The notes under the pieces are model-generated. The model searched no databases. It was not told the DNA's origin and was given only the letters and a program-made list of their open reading frames with translations. A stretch of DNA of 64,000 nucleotides from Gillisia xinjiangensis (lineage in GTDB: Bacteria > Bacteroidota > Bacteroidia > Flavobacteriales > Flavobacteriaceae). Within the stretch, counting starts at the first letter, position 1. Every line of letters starts with the position of its first letter. The DNA is taken from assembly GCF_046298265.1 (NCBI RefSeq), contig NZ_JBKAHK010000009.1, positions 62,001-126,000 on the forward strand, given 5' to 3'. Below, piece after piece: positions 46,624-54,473 of this stretch. A program made the position numbers and the translations under genes.

Positions 46624-46960
46624 CATTTTTATAATTTCTCGTTATACCTCCGAATCTACAACTTGTTGTTTTTTAACTTCCTATATTCTTACTGCAAAAA
46701 GATAATTATAGCATAGAACAAATACTTTTTATTCTATTGATATATCATTTTAGATTTTTCAAAAATGATTTAAGTTTAGTTTAAATGTCCTTATCCCTTT
46801 ATTAAAAACTTATGTCTCCCCATCTGTAAATATTTAATCCCGCGCTTTTTTATAAAGCATTAAATATCTGAAATATATTGATCGAGGGAATCATAAATAT
46901 TCCTGTTAATTTAAAAAATCAACCTCGGATAAATTAAAATTAGAAATCATAAAAAAAATA
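46624..46960. other. Long AT-rich gap with a relic composite promoter
   Basis: About 340 bp between dgkA and the decayed PepSY-like gene. It contains the shortened dyad and -7 element at 46738-46778; from about 46783 to 46960 nothing is recognisable except where the missing N-terminus of the PepSY-like gene should be. Confidence 0.5.
46738..46778 (+). promoter_or_regulatory. Relic Crp/Fnr-type composite promoter (dyad shortened by 2 bp)
   Basis: TGAT-AT-ATCAT (46738-46748) has a 2-nt instead of a 4-nt spacer. Exactly 23 nt after ATCA comes TAAGTTTA (46771-46778). The layout is that of the six intact copies downstream, apart from the lost 2 bp. It stands before the decayed PepSY-like gene. 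Confidence 0.6.
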
Positions 46961-47277
46961 ATAATCAGCGAAGAGGACTATGAATATTATTTTTTGTCAT
47001 TTTATATTCCAGAAGGAAAAATGCTGGTTTCTTATGACACCGAAGGTAATGTCTTACGCACCGTTGAAAAATTAAAAAATACAGAGATCTCTCCTATTAT
47101 TGCAAAAGCAATCGTCCAAAAGAATCCAGGATTGATCTTTTCCGATTATGTTTATTTGGTAAATCATCATGACAATGGAGAAATAAAAAGAAAAGAATAT
47201 AAATTACTAATGGAAAAGGGAAGTTTAAGAAAGAGGGTTCGTACAGATTAAAATGGTAATGTTTTTAAACAAAAAGT
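46961..47277 (+). pseudogene. Decayed PepSY-like protein, N-terminus missing
   Basis: A frame running through ISEEDYEYYFLSFYIPEGK, LRTVEKLKN and DYVYLVNHH matches the C-terminal two thirds of the intact protein at 47739-48236 (DEYDTYFISFFIPEGK, LRTAEKFKD, DVYLVNYH). No ATG, signal peptide or first 60 residues are present upstream; only a TTG at 46994 is available. A TAA at 47249-47251 stops it within the conserved end (RTD-stop-NGNVF against KTDEKGNF), consistent with a G-to-T change in a GAA codon. It is a relic of a gene duplication. Confidence 0.75.
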
Positions 47278-47738
47278 ACCTTAAAAACAAATATTGATCT
47301 GTACATCCCATAAAAGCAGATTCCCTAAGTGCAAAAGCACATTATTTTTTAAATTATATAGCTACAAGATTCTATTTAATTGGGAATAAACTAATGATAA
47401 ATATCATTTTTTTTAATTCTGAAATATCTTAAATTCATAATGTACAATAGCTAGCGGTTAAAATTTGCTCCAAATACCTCTATAAAGTCTCCCCCAGAAA
47501 CCAAGTATAAATTTTCCCCAGTCCACTAAATGTTCATGATATGGAAAAAACATCGAGAATTTTTTAAAAATACTTTTGGCAGATTTATCAGGACTGCCGG
47601 AAGCGGAACGTGCACATCGGGAGAAAAATCTTCGATGGAATTAACAGGTTTGTAATAACTAAAAAAGCATGATCACTTAGTTTATAGACAATAAACAGGT
47701 TCTATTAATTTATTTAACATAATTAAAAATTTATAATC
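47252..47738. other. 487-bp region between PepSY-like relic and gene
   Basis: It contains one composite promoter (47395-47437) about 300 nt before the next ATG. A stretch near 47555-47645 could encode a short peptide in one frame (ENFLKILLADLSGLPEAE, continuing ERAHREKNLRW) without a start codon; it may be a gene remnant or chance. No RNA gene was recognised. Confidence 0.4.
47395..47437 (+). promoter_or_regulatory. Composite promoter: TGAT-N4-ATCAT dyad, 23 nt, TAAATTCA
   Basis: Dyad TGATAAATATCA (47395-47406) and -7-like TAAATTCA (47430-47437), spaced 23 nt like the other copies. Predicted start near 47442. The first annotated gene downstream begins only at 47739, leaving a leader of about 300 nt. 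Confidence 0.65.
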
Positions 47739-48236
47739 ATGAAAAGAATACTAACTGGTTTATTGATTTTTGGATTAACCATCCAATCCTATGCTCAGAT
47801 AACAGAGCTACCTGAGATTGAAATTGTAGGCGTAAACTACAAATACCTTGATGCTGCAGGAGAAGTAGATGTGGCTGAACCGGTAAAGATGTTACAAAGG
47901 CGGGCAGCAACCTTCGATTTGAAAAATTCAGAATATTACCAGGATGAATATGACACCTATTTTATATCTTTTTTCATTCCTGAAGGTAAAATCCTTGCCT
48001 CTTATAACAAAGATGGAAAACTATTAAGAACTGCCGAAAAATTTAAAGATATAGCACTACCCAAAGCGGTTGCTGAAGCCGTTGCAAAAAGATTTCCGGG
48101 ATGGACCATTGCAGAGGATGTTTATTTGGTAAATTATCACGAAGCCAAAGGAGCCTCAAAAAAATATAAACTCCTACTGGAAAACGGAGATAAGCGGATG
48201 AGGGTGAAAACAGACGAAAAAGGAAATTTCCTTTAA
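47739..48236 (+). CDS. Secreted PepSY-like (DUF2874-type) protein
   Basis: 165 residues with a cleavable signal peptide (MKRILTGLLIFGLTIQSYAQ). The mature part has two similar beta-alpha units around YFISFFIPEGKILASYNKDG and WTIAEDVYLVNYHE, then a KYKLLLENGDKRMRVKTDEK end, like PepSY-like DUF2874 proteins of Bacteroidota. Some databases mislabel this group as nicotinate-nucleotide adenylyltransferase; no such motif exists here. Periplasmic or outer-membrane; function unknown. A decayed copy lies upstream. Confidence 0.7.
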   Translation: MKRILTGLLIFGLTIQSYAQITELPEIEIVGVNYKYLDAAGEVDVAEPVKMLQRRAATFDLKNSEYYQDEYDTYFISFFIPEGKILASYNKDGKLLRTAEKFKDIALPKAVAEAVAKRFPGWTIAEDVYLVNYHEAKGASKKYKLLLENGDKRMRVKTDEKGNFL

Positions 48237-48290
48237 TACTTCGATTCCTGATAATCGTTAAAAATGCCAAACTATAAAATTTTAGTTGGC

Positions 48291-48322
48291 AAGAGGCTGT
48301 CTTTAAGAACAGCCTCTTTTAT
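48291..48322 (+). terminator. Terminator of the PepSY-like gene
   Basis: AAGAGGCTGT (48291-48300) pairs exactly with ACAGCCTCTT (48309-48318), followed by a short T tract. Confidence 0.8.
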
Positions 48323-48414
48323 ATAATATTCCTAAAAACTTTATTTTTTTAGATTCTCTAAAATTATAAATAAAAAACAGTCTCATTTTATCAAATAATA
48401 TAAAATTAAACCGC

Positions 48415-48457
48415 TGATATATATCATTTTATAATATCAGAATTTATTCTAATTTCA
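48415..48457 (+). promoter_or_regulatory. Composite promoter of hsp20: TGAT-N4-ATCAT, 23 nt, TAATTTCA
   Basis: Dyad TGATATATATCA (48415-48426) and -7-like TAATTTCA (48450-48457), 23 nt apart. Predicted start near 48462, 35 nt before the ATG. The dyad centre would be at about -41.5, the class II activator position of Crp/Fnr proteins. Confidence 0.7.
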
Positions 48458-48496
48458 ATATGTAAAAATAAATTATTAATTTTTAAACTTAAAACC

Positions 48497-48982
48497 ATGT
48501 CATTAGTTAAATCAAGCAAACGCCGTTCTCCCATAGCAGGAGAGTCTATTTTGTCCCAGGATCCTTTTTTTTCAGATCTGATGGATACACGCAGAGGGAT
48601 CTTTAATTTGAACCGAATCTTTAATGGGGATTTTGAAAATGACCTTAATTTAGTGCCGGCGCTTAATGTAAAGGACAATAAGAAAAATTACGAGGTGGAA
48701 TTAGCCGCTCCCGGACTGGCCAAGAATGATTTTAATATCACTTTAGATGATGGCATTTTGACTATTTCTGCCGAAAAAGAACAAAAATCAGAAGAAGAAA
48801 AAGAAGGATTTGTTAGGAAGGAATTCAGTTATAACTCATTTTCAAGGTCAATGATTCTTCCGGATTCTGTAGACGAAGACAAGGATATTAAAGCCCAATA
48901 CCAGGATGGTGTTTTAAAATTGACCATTCATAAAAAAGAAGGAGCAAAACCGAAAAGTCCTAAAAAAGTGAATGTGTCCTAA
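48497..48982 (+). CDS. Hsp20/alpha-crystallin small heat shock protein
   Basis: 161 residues. The alpha-crystallin domain (about residues 54-150) has VPALNVKDNKKNYEVELAAP, GLAKNDFNITLDDGILTISA, FVRKEFSYNSFSRSMILP and YQDGVLKLTIHKKE; the C-terminus PKSPKKVNVS has the basic tail. It binds unfolding proteins without ATP. It carries its own composite promoter and terminator, so it is a single-gene unit in the stress island. Confidence 0.95.
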   Translation: MSLVKSSKRRSPIAGESILSQDPFFSDLMDTRRGIFNLNRIFNGDFENDLNLVPALNVKDNKKNYEVELAAPGLAKNDFNITLDDGILTISAEKEQKSEEEKEGFVRKEFSYNSFSRSMILPDSVDEDKDIKAQYQDGVLKLTIHKKEGAKPKSPKKVNVS

Positions 48983-48984
48983 AT

Positions 48985-49035
48985 AAAAAAGGTTGTTTAA
49001 AAATATTTATTTTCAAACAACCTTTTTTATTTTTT
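48985..49035. terminator. Bidirectional terminator between hsp20 and the WG-repeat gene
   Basis: AAAAAAGGTTGTTT (48985-48998) and AAACAACCTTTTTT (49015-49028) are perfect 14-bp arms with A and T runs on both sides, serving two convergent genes. Confidence 0.85.
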
Positions 49036-49040
49036 GTGTT

Positions 49041-49670
49041 TTATATTTTATAAACCTCCCATTTTTTTTGAGGATTTTTTAAAGCAATTAAATCTTCGCT
49101 CATCCAGCGTGCCTCAATTCTAGGAGGTTCCCTTAACTTTTTTTTGGAGACAGCTACCGGAAAAGGACCGGCTAAATATTGCTTCACTTCTCCTGCCTTG
49201 TCTATTAAAACAACATCGTACTTATAGGATTTAATTTTTATGTCTAAAAGATCATTTCGACCTAAAAATTCCTCCTCTATTTTAAGAGCCAGGGCATGCC
49301 CGTTATTAAAATTTGAAACATTCAGGAATTCGGGTTCAATAACCGTCTTTCCTGAAGAATCTATATAGCCATAATACGGAATTTCATCGATAAATTTTTT
49401 AATGATAATTCTTCCATCCTTCATGCATGGGATTTGCTGAGAAGCCACTCCTACATCATTTTTAAAAGAAGTTTTTTCATTATAAACTAAATCATTTCTG
49501 AAATTAACAACAACTTCGCCCTGAGAATTTATAAAACCCCATTTATTGTTTTTTAAAACCGGAATGTGACCTTCATTTGCAGGACCTATAAATTCGAGAT
49601 CCTGGATTACCTGTGAAAAAGTGAGTAAAGGAATTATAAGAAAGATCGTCACCAAGAGTCCTAATTTCAT
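49041..49670 (-). CDS. Secreted WG-repeat protein
   Basis: 209 residues with a signal peptide (GLLVTIFLIIPLLTFSQ). Two WG-type beta repeats are visible: NKWGFINSQGEVVVNF (about 43-58) and YYGYIDSSGKTVIEPEF (about 100-116). The C-terminal part is not repetitive (YKYDVVLIDKAGEVKQYL). WG-repeat proteins are exported and of unknown function. It is divergent from the first universal stress protein and has a composite promoter on the minus strand. Confidence 0.75.
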   Translation of the reverse strand: MKLGLLVTIFLIIPLLTFSQVIQDLEFIGPANEGHIPVLKNNKWGFINSQGEVVVNFRNDLVYNEKTSFKNDVGVASQQIPCMKDGRIIIKKFIDEIPYYGYIDSSGKTVIEPEFLNVSNFNNGHALALKIEEEFLGRNDLLDIKIKSYKYDVVLIDKAGEVKQYLAGPFPVAVSKKKLREPPRIEARWMSEDLIALKNPQKKWEVYKI

Positions 49671-49695
49671 CTTTATAAATTTTACTATTAATTAA

Positions 49696-49738
49696 GAAAA
49701 TTACAGTTCTTTCCTCGTGTAAAAAATGATAAACATCA
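49696..49738 (-). promoter_or_regulatory. Composite promoter of the WG-repeat gene: TGAT-N4-ATCAT, 23 nt, TAATTTTC
   Basis: On the minus strand the dyad TGATGTTTATCA (49738-49727) is followed after 23 nt by TAATTTTC (49703-49696). Predicted start near 49691, 21 nt before the ATG at 49670. Confidence 0.68.
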
Positions 49739-49802
49739 TACTTTCATACCCTTGCCGGTAAGCGCGGGGTTTTGAAGAACTAGCTCAAAGCCAGCGCTAA
49801 AC

Positions 49803-49845
49803 TGATATTGGTCATAGTTTTAAGGGTCATTTCGCAATAACTTTA
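49803..49845 (+). promoter_or_regulatory. Composite promoter of the first universal stress gene: TGAT-N4-GTCAT, 23 nt, TAACTTTA
   Basis: Dyad TGATATTGGTCA (49803-49814; one half-site GTCA) and -7-like TAACTTTA (49838-49845), again 23 nt apart. Predicted start near 49850, 17 nt before ATG 49867. Confidence 0.65.
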
Positions 49846-49866
49846 TTGCAAACAAATTTTACAACG

Positions 49867-50721
49867 ATGAGAAAGATAGTTGTTCCCACAGATTTTTCGG
49901 AAAATGCATTTAATGCCCTTAAATATGCGGTAGAGTTATTTAAATATGAAAAATGTGAAATATTCTTATTGCACGCTTTTGCCGATGAGGTTTACAATGA
50001 CATGTCGATAATTAACCAGGCTTTACTTGATGATTTAAAGGATAGCGTTCAGGTGAATTCTGAAAAGGAAATTGCCCAGATCATTTTAGATATCAGGGAA
50101 TATTCTCCAAATCCTCATCATCATTTTAAATCCATTTCTGAATTTGGTTCGCTTGTAGATGAGATCAATGAGGTAGTGAATAAAGAAAATGCTGATATCA
50201 TTGTAATGGGAACCCGGGGTAAAACAAATTATCAGCATATAACTTTTGGGAGCAATACTCTTCAGGTTATTAAATATGTGCATTGCCCGGTTCTTTCAAT
50301 CCCGGAAAATTATAAGTTTAAAACACCCAAAAACTTCCTCTTCCCTACAAATTATATGATCCCTTATCAAAAAAGGGAATTAAAATTGGTTGCAGAATTA
50401 TCCCGCTCCTATCAGGCTACTATAAATCTTTTATACATTTCTGAATTTCCTGTAGAGAGTTTCAGGCAAAAGGATAACCAATTATTGCTAAAGGAACAAT
50501 TCTATGAAACAGGATTTAAATTTCATAGGGAGGAAGAACCAGATAAGATAAAAGCCATCAATAAAAATATCGGTTCACTGAACATAGACCTTTTAATTAT
50601 GGTCAATTCCCGTTACACTTATTTAGAAACTATTTTATCCGGATCTACCATCGACATTATTGGTTTACAACCCAAAATACCATTTTTAATACTTCAGAAT
50701 TTCTATCGGGAAATAACATAA
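49867..50721 (+). CDS. Universal stress protein, tandem UspA domains (copy 1)
   Basis: 284 residues from ATG 49867; an in-frame TTG at 49846 is rejected because the paralogues all start at the MRKIVVPTDFSENAFNAL position and because it overlaps the -7 element. Two Usp domains of about 140 residues. The first has the nucleotide-binding pattern G-2x-G-9x-G-S (MGTRGKTNYQHITFGSNT); the second lacks it. It is cytoplasmic and likely binds ATP. It begins a run usp1-usp2-usp3 that may be one operon (53-bp and 2-bp gaps). Confidence 0.9.
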   Translation: MRKIVVPTDFSENAFNALKYAVELFKYEKCEIFLLHAFADEVYNDMSIINQALLDDLKDSVQVNSEKEIAQIILDIREYSPNPHHHFKSISEFGSLVDEINEVVNKENADIIVMGTRGKTNYQHITFGSNTLQVIKYVHCPVLSIPENYKFKTPKNFLFPTNYMIPYQKRELKLVAELSRSYQATINLLYISEFPVESFRQKDNQLLLKEQFYETGFKFHREEEPDKIKAINKNIGSLNIDLLIMVNSRYTYLETILSGSTIDIIGLQPKIPFLILQNFYREIT

Positions 50722-50773
50722 TTTTCACAAAAGCGGTGAATTGATTTTAAGTTTTACTTTAAAATATTGAAAA

Positions 50774-51625
50774 ATGAAAAAAATACTTTTACCAACCGAT
50801 TTTTCCGATAATGCATTTAATGCCATACAATATGCCGTGCAACTTTTTGAGAACGAGGAATGCATTTTCTATCTTTTAAACACCTATACTCCGGTGCTTT
50901 ATGATACAGAATACATTCTATATAGCCCATCTCAATTAAGTCTTGACGAAATTTACAAGAATAATTCCCAAAAAGGATTGAAGAAAGCTGAGAAAAAAAT
51001 AAACCAAAAATTTCATAATCCAAAACATACTATAGAAAAAATTTCATCCTTTAATTTGCTTAATGAAGAGATTAAGGAACAGGTGAAGGAAAAAGAAATA
51101 GACCTGGTAATAATGGGCACTCAGGGTGCAACCGGCGCCGAGGAAATCCTATTTGGAACCCACACCGTACATGCCATAAAAAAAACAAAAGTTCCTCTTT
51201 TGGCTATTCCTTCTGATTTTGAGTTCGTTCCACCTAAAAACATTCTTTTCCCTACAGATTTTGATATCAACTATACCGCGAAACATTTACAACTTCTCAT
51301 AGATCTGGCTGATATTTATAACTTTAAACTACATATTCTACACGTGATTTTTGGGCGACCGATTGAAGAAAAGCAGGAAAACTCCAAAAAGATCCTTGGC
51401 GAATATTTAAAAGATACACGCCACAAATTTTATAGTATAGAAAAAAATACGGTTACAGAAGGGATCTACGATTTTCAGGAAGAAAACTCCATCGATCTTT
51501 TAGCAATGATAAGCAACAAACATTCATTTTTTGAAAACCTTCTTTTCAGGCCTTTAATAAATGACATAGGATTTCACGTAAAGATTCCATTTTTGGTAAT
51601 TCCTTCAGGAAAATTTAATTCTTAA
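50774..51625 (+). CDS. Universal stress protein, tandem UspA domains (copy 2)
   Basis: 283 residues, starting MKKILLPTDFSDNAFNAIQY. The first domain carries the ATP motif GTQGATGAEEILFGTH (G-2x-G-9x-G-T); the second is degenerate, ending FHVKIPFLVIPSG. It follows usp1 after 52 bp with no dyad or consensus -7 element of its own, and it precedes usp3 by 2 bp, so it is likely expressed from the usp1 promoter. Confidence 0.92.
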   Translation: MKKILLPTDFSDNAFNAIQYAVQLFENEECIFYLLNTYTPVLYDTEYILYSPSQLSLDEIYKNNSQKGLKKAEKKINQKFHNPKHTIEKISSFNLLNEEIKEQVKEKEIDLVIMGTQGATGAEEILFGTHTVHAIKKTKVPLLAIPSDFEFVPPKNILFPTDFDINYTAKHLQLLIDLADIYNFKLHILHVIFGRPIEEKQENSKKILGEYLKDTRHKFYSIEKNTVTEGIYDFQEENSIDLLAMISNKHSFFENLLFRPLINDIGFHVKIPFLVIPSGKFNS

Positions 51626-51627
51626 TC

Positions 51628-52476
51628 ATGAAAAATATACTTCTTCCCACAGATTTTTCTGAAAATGCCTGGAATGCAACGCTCTACGCGATCAATTTGT
51701 ATAAAGAAGAATCCTGTCGTTTTTTTTTAATGAATTCATACGATGTAAATGGTTATCATGAAGGTAGTGTTATGGATCCGGTTCCCGCAAAAGAAGAATT
51801 GGTAAAACATAAAGCAATTTCAGAAGAAAAGCTTCATCGACTTTGTGAAATTCTTAAAGAACGTTTTTCAAATCCCAGCCATAATTTCAAATGTGTTGCC
51901 TTAAATAAAACATTAATTGATTCTATAAACAATGAGCTCAACCAGCATAAATTTGAAGTTATTTTTGTTGGCACACAGGGGACCACCGGAGCTTATGAAG
52001 TGATTTTTGGCAGTAATACGATCCAAATATTGAATGAAATAAAAAACTGTCCCATACTTGCAGTTCCTTCCAATGTATCTTTTCAGTTCATAAATGAGAT
52101 CGTACTGGCTACCAGCTATGAAATTGAACATTCCAAAGAAGATCTTAAATACCTCATTCACCTTGCAAAACAAAATAATTCTGCTATCAGGATACTTCAC
52201 ATAGAAGAATCCGGAGGTTTGAGTATGTCTCAAAAACATAACAAATACCATCTGGAATCTTGTTTAAAAGAGATTCCCCATAGCGCTCATTCTTTGGCTC
52301 ATGTAAGTATTCCAATAGGTATTTATTGTTTTACCGAAAGCAGAGGAAGTGATATGATCGTGTTTATAAATAAAAAGCACAATTTTTTTGAAAAATTACT
52401 TTTTAAGCCGCTTTATAAAGATTTAGGGAATTATTCCAGAATTCCCTTACTCGTTTTACACCGTTCCTATGAATAA
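51628..52476 (+). CDS. Universal stress protein, tandem UspA domains (copy 3)
   Basis: 282 residues, starting MKNILLPTDFSENAWNATLY. The first domain has the ATP motif GTQGTTGAYEVIFGSN; the second domain is degenerate with a late MIVFINKKHNFFEKLLFK segment like copy 4. It starts 2 bp after the usp2 stop. The shared linker and C-terminal pattern with copies 2 and 4 supports local duplication. Confidence 0.92.
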   Translation: MKNILLPTDFSENAWNATLYAINLYKEESCRFFLMNSYDVNGYHEGSVMDPVPAKEELVKHKAISEEKLHRLCEILKERFSNPSHNFKCVALNKTLIDSINNELNQHKFEVIFVGTQGTTGAYEVIFGSNTIQILNEIKNCPILAVPSNVSFQFINEIVLATSYEIEHSKEDLKYLIHLAKQNNSAIRILHIEESGGLSMSQKHNKYHLESCLKEIPHSAHSLAHVSIPIGIYCFTESRGSDMIVFINKKHNFFEKLLFKPLYKDLGNYSRIPLLVLHRSYE

Positions 52477-52499
52477 GCTTTGAAAACATTCAAAAGATT

Positions 52500-52542
52500 T
52501 GATTGTTGTCATATTTTTCATGAAACCAACAAATTACCTTTA
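52500..52542 (+). promoter_or_regulatory. Composite promoter of the fourth universal stress gene: TGAT-N4-GTCAT, 23 nt, TACCTTTA
   Basis: Dyad TGATTGTTGTCA (52500-52511) and -7-like TACCTTTA (52535-52542), 23 nt apart. Predicted start near 52547, 14 nt before the ATG. Confidence 0.66.
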
Positions 52543-52560
52543 TACTAAACAAACAAAGCC

Positions 52561-53409
52561 ATGAGAAAGAATATATTAATACCAACCGATTTTTCCAAAA
52601 ATTCATGGAACGCTTTAAATTATGCTTTAAGCCTATTTAAAGATGATAAATGTACTTTCTACCTCTTAAATACATTTCAGTTATATTATTTCACAACAGA
52701 TAGCCTTATTGTTCCTGAACCTGGAGAACCTAATTATGAAAAAGCCAAAGAACAATCTGAGGTTGGGCTTGAAAAAATAATAGATGGAATCACCTCCAGG
52801 GGTGGTAATGAAGAGCATAATTTTGAAACCATTTCTACCTATAATACTGTTTTGGAAGCCGTAAAAACCGTTATCGATAAAAACGAAATAGAATTGGTGA
52901 TCATGGGTACCAAAGGAGAAAATGATCCTACAAATAAACTTTATGGCAGCAACGCAGTGGATGTTATGGAGAAAGTTAATAATTGTCCGGTTATCGTCAT
53001 TCCGGAAAATGTAAACTATCCTGAGGAAAAAAGAAAGGAAGTTGTATTTGCTACAAATTTTAAGACTGCTTATAAGCGTCGTGAGCTGGAAAACCTGGTA
53101 GATATCGCAAAGAAGATGAAAGCGGCAATAAGGGTACTTCATATACAGGAAGCAGATAAATTAAGCAGGGAGCAGGAAGGAAATAAAGTGGACCTTCAGC
53201 AATATTTGGGCGACGTAGTGCACACATTTCATACACTAACCGATATTAAAGTAGCCCCAGGGATTCATTCCTTTATAGAAAGCAGGGATAGTGATCTCCT
53301 GGCACTTATCAATAAAAAACATAATTTTTTGACTAGCATATTTACAAAATCCCTGGTAAAAGAAATTGGATTTAAACCTCTTGTTCCTGTTTTGGTAATG
53401 CACCCGTAA
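52561..53409 (+). CDS. Universal stress protein, tandem UspA domains (copy 4)
   Basis: 282 residues, starting MRKNILIPTDFSKNSWNALN. The first domain has GTKGENDPTNKLYGSNA, the G-2x-G-9x-G-S nucleotide motif; the second domain is degenerate. It has its own composite promoter and may be co-transcribed with the ATP-cone gene 112 bp further on. Confidence 0.92.
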   Translation: MRKNILIPTDFSKNSWNALNYALSLFKDDKCTFYLLNTFQLYYFTTDSLIVPEPGEPNYEKAKEQSEVGLEKIIDGITSRGGNEEHNFETISTYNTVLEAVKTVIDKNEIELVIMGTKGENDPTNKLYGSNAVDVMEKVNNCPVIVIPENVNYPEEKRKEVVFATNFKTAYKRRELENLVDIAKKMKAAIRVLHIQEADKLSREQEGNKVDLQQYLGDVVHTFHTLTDIKVAPGIHSFIESRDSDLLALINKKHNFLTSIFTKSLVKEIGFKPLVPVLVMHP

Positions 53410-53521
53410 AAGGATAGAGAACAAAGAAGAATTTCAAAATCAGGTTTACAGGAAACCAGTTCTCATTCTCATTTTGATGATAGAAGAAAATTCAAATTAA
53501 CAAAATTCAAACATCAATAAT

Positions 53522-54364
53522 ATGAACAGCCGGAATCTCCAGATTACAAAAGCTTCAGGAGATAAAGATATTTTTTCAGTTGAAAAAGTCAAGGCGTCTC
53601 TAAGAAAGTCGGGAGCAGATGAAGAAGTTATAAATCATATAATTAGCAATCTGGAAGATGAATTATATGATGGAATTTCTACAAAGGAGATCTATAACAG
53701 GGCTTTTAATCTTTTAAAGAAAAAGAACCGATCATTTGCCTCCCGGTATAAATTGAAAAATGCTATTTACGAACTGGGCCCCACCGGATTTCCTTTTGAA
53801 AAATTTATCGCTGCTATTTTAAAACACAGCGGATTTAAAATAGAGGTTGGAAAAATTTTACAGGGAACTTGTGTAACCCATGAATTGGATGTTATCGCCA
53901 TAAAAGATAACGTGAAAAATTTATTTGAATGTAAGTTTCATGCCGATCCTGGCAAAGCCTGTGATGTAAAAATCCCACTATATATCCACAGTAGATTTCG
54001 GGACATTCAAAATTTTTTAGATAAAAAACATCCGCACCTTCCAGTCTTTAAAGGTTGGGTGGCCACTAATACACGATTTACTGAAGATGCCAGGAATTAT
54101 GGAAAATGTGTAGGCTTAAATTTGCTGAGCTGGGATTTTCCAAAAGGGAATGCTTTAAAAGACAGGATAGATCATACCGGCCTATATCCAATTACAGTTT
54201 CTACGCTGCTTTCTTCAAGGGAAAAGCACTTCCTATTAAGCAGGGATGTAGTATTGTGCAAAGAATTGATAGATGATAAATTTTATCTGGATCATTTAGG
54301 TATTTCCGAAGGAAGAAAATCCAGGATTTTAAAAGAGATGGAGATGCTGTGTGCGGGATCATAA
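53522..54364 (+). CDS. ATP-cone domain fused to a PD-(D/E)XK nuclease-like domain
   Basis: 280 residues. Residues 1-90 resemble an ATP-cone, the regulatory module of ribonucleotide reductase and NrdR (ITKASGDKDIFSVEKVKASL, then RSFASRYKLKNAIYEL). Residues about 92-200 look like an Mrr-type restriction-endonuclease fold: FPFEKFIAAILKHSGFKIE, then THELDVIA (Asp) and FECKFHADPGK (E-x-K core). HSRFRDI follows. It suggests a nuclease gated by ATP or dATP, but no experiment backs it. It follows usp4 and precedes an RNase-like gene on the same strand. Confidence 0.72.
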   Translation: MNSRNLQITKASGDKDIFSVEKVKASLRKSGADEEVINHIISNLEDELYDGISTKEIYNRAFNLLKKKNRSFASRYKLKNAIYELGPTGFPFEKFIAAILKHSGFKIEVGKILQGTCVTHELDVIAIKDNVKNLFECKFHADPGKACDVKIPLYIHSRFRDIQNFLDKKHPHLPVFKGWVATNTRFTEDARNYGKCVGLNLLSWDFPKGNALKDRIDHTGLYPITVSTLLSSREKHFLLSRDVVLCKELIDDKFYLDHLGISEGRKSRILKEMEMLCAGS

Positions 54365-54473
54365 AAGAACTTGGAAGACAAGAACTTTTGATGTATAAAA
54401 AAAAGATATTTCATAAAATAATTTAAAGAAAGTAGGTAAATACAGCCCTTTGTTAAGATTAAATTATCCAGTT

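Noticed and set aside
47739..48236. Nicotinate-nucleotide adenylyltransferase
   Set aside because: The protein has a signal peptide and no nucleotidyltransferase (H/T)xGH motif; the label is a known mis-annotation of this group.
49727..49738. Dyad taken at first as the operator of usp1
   Set aside because: No -7 element lies 23 nt downstream on the plus strand (GC-rich there); on the minus strand it fits the WG-repeat gene exactly, and usp1 has its own dyad at 49803.
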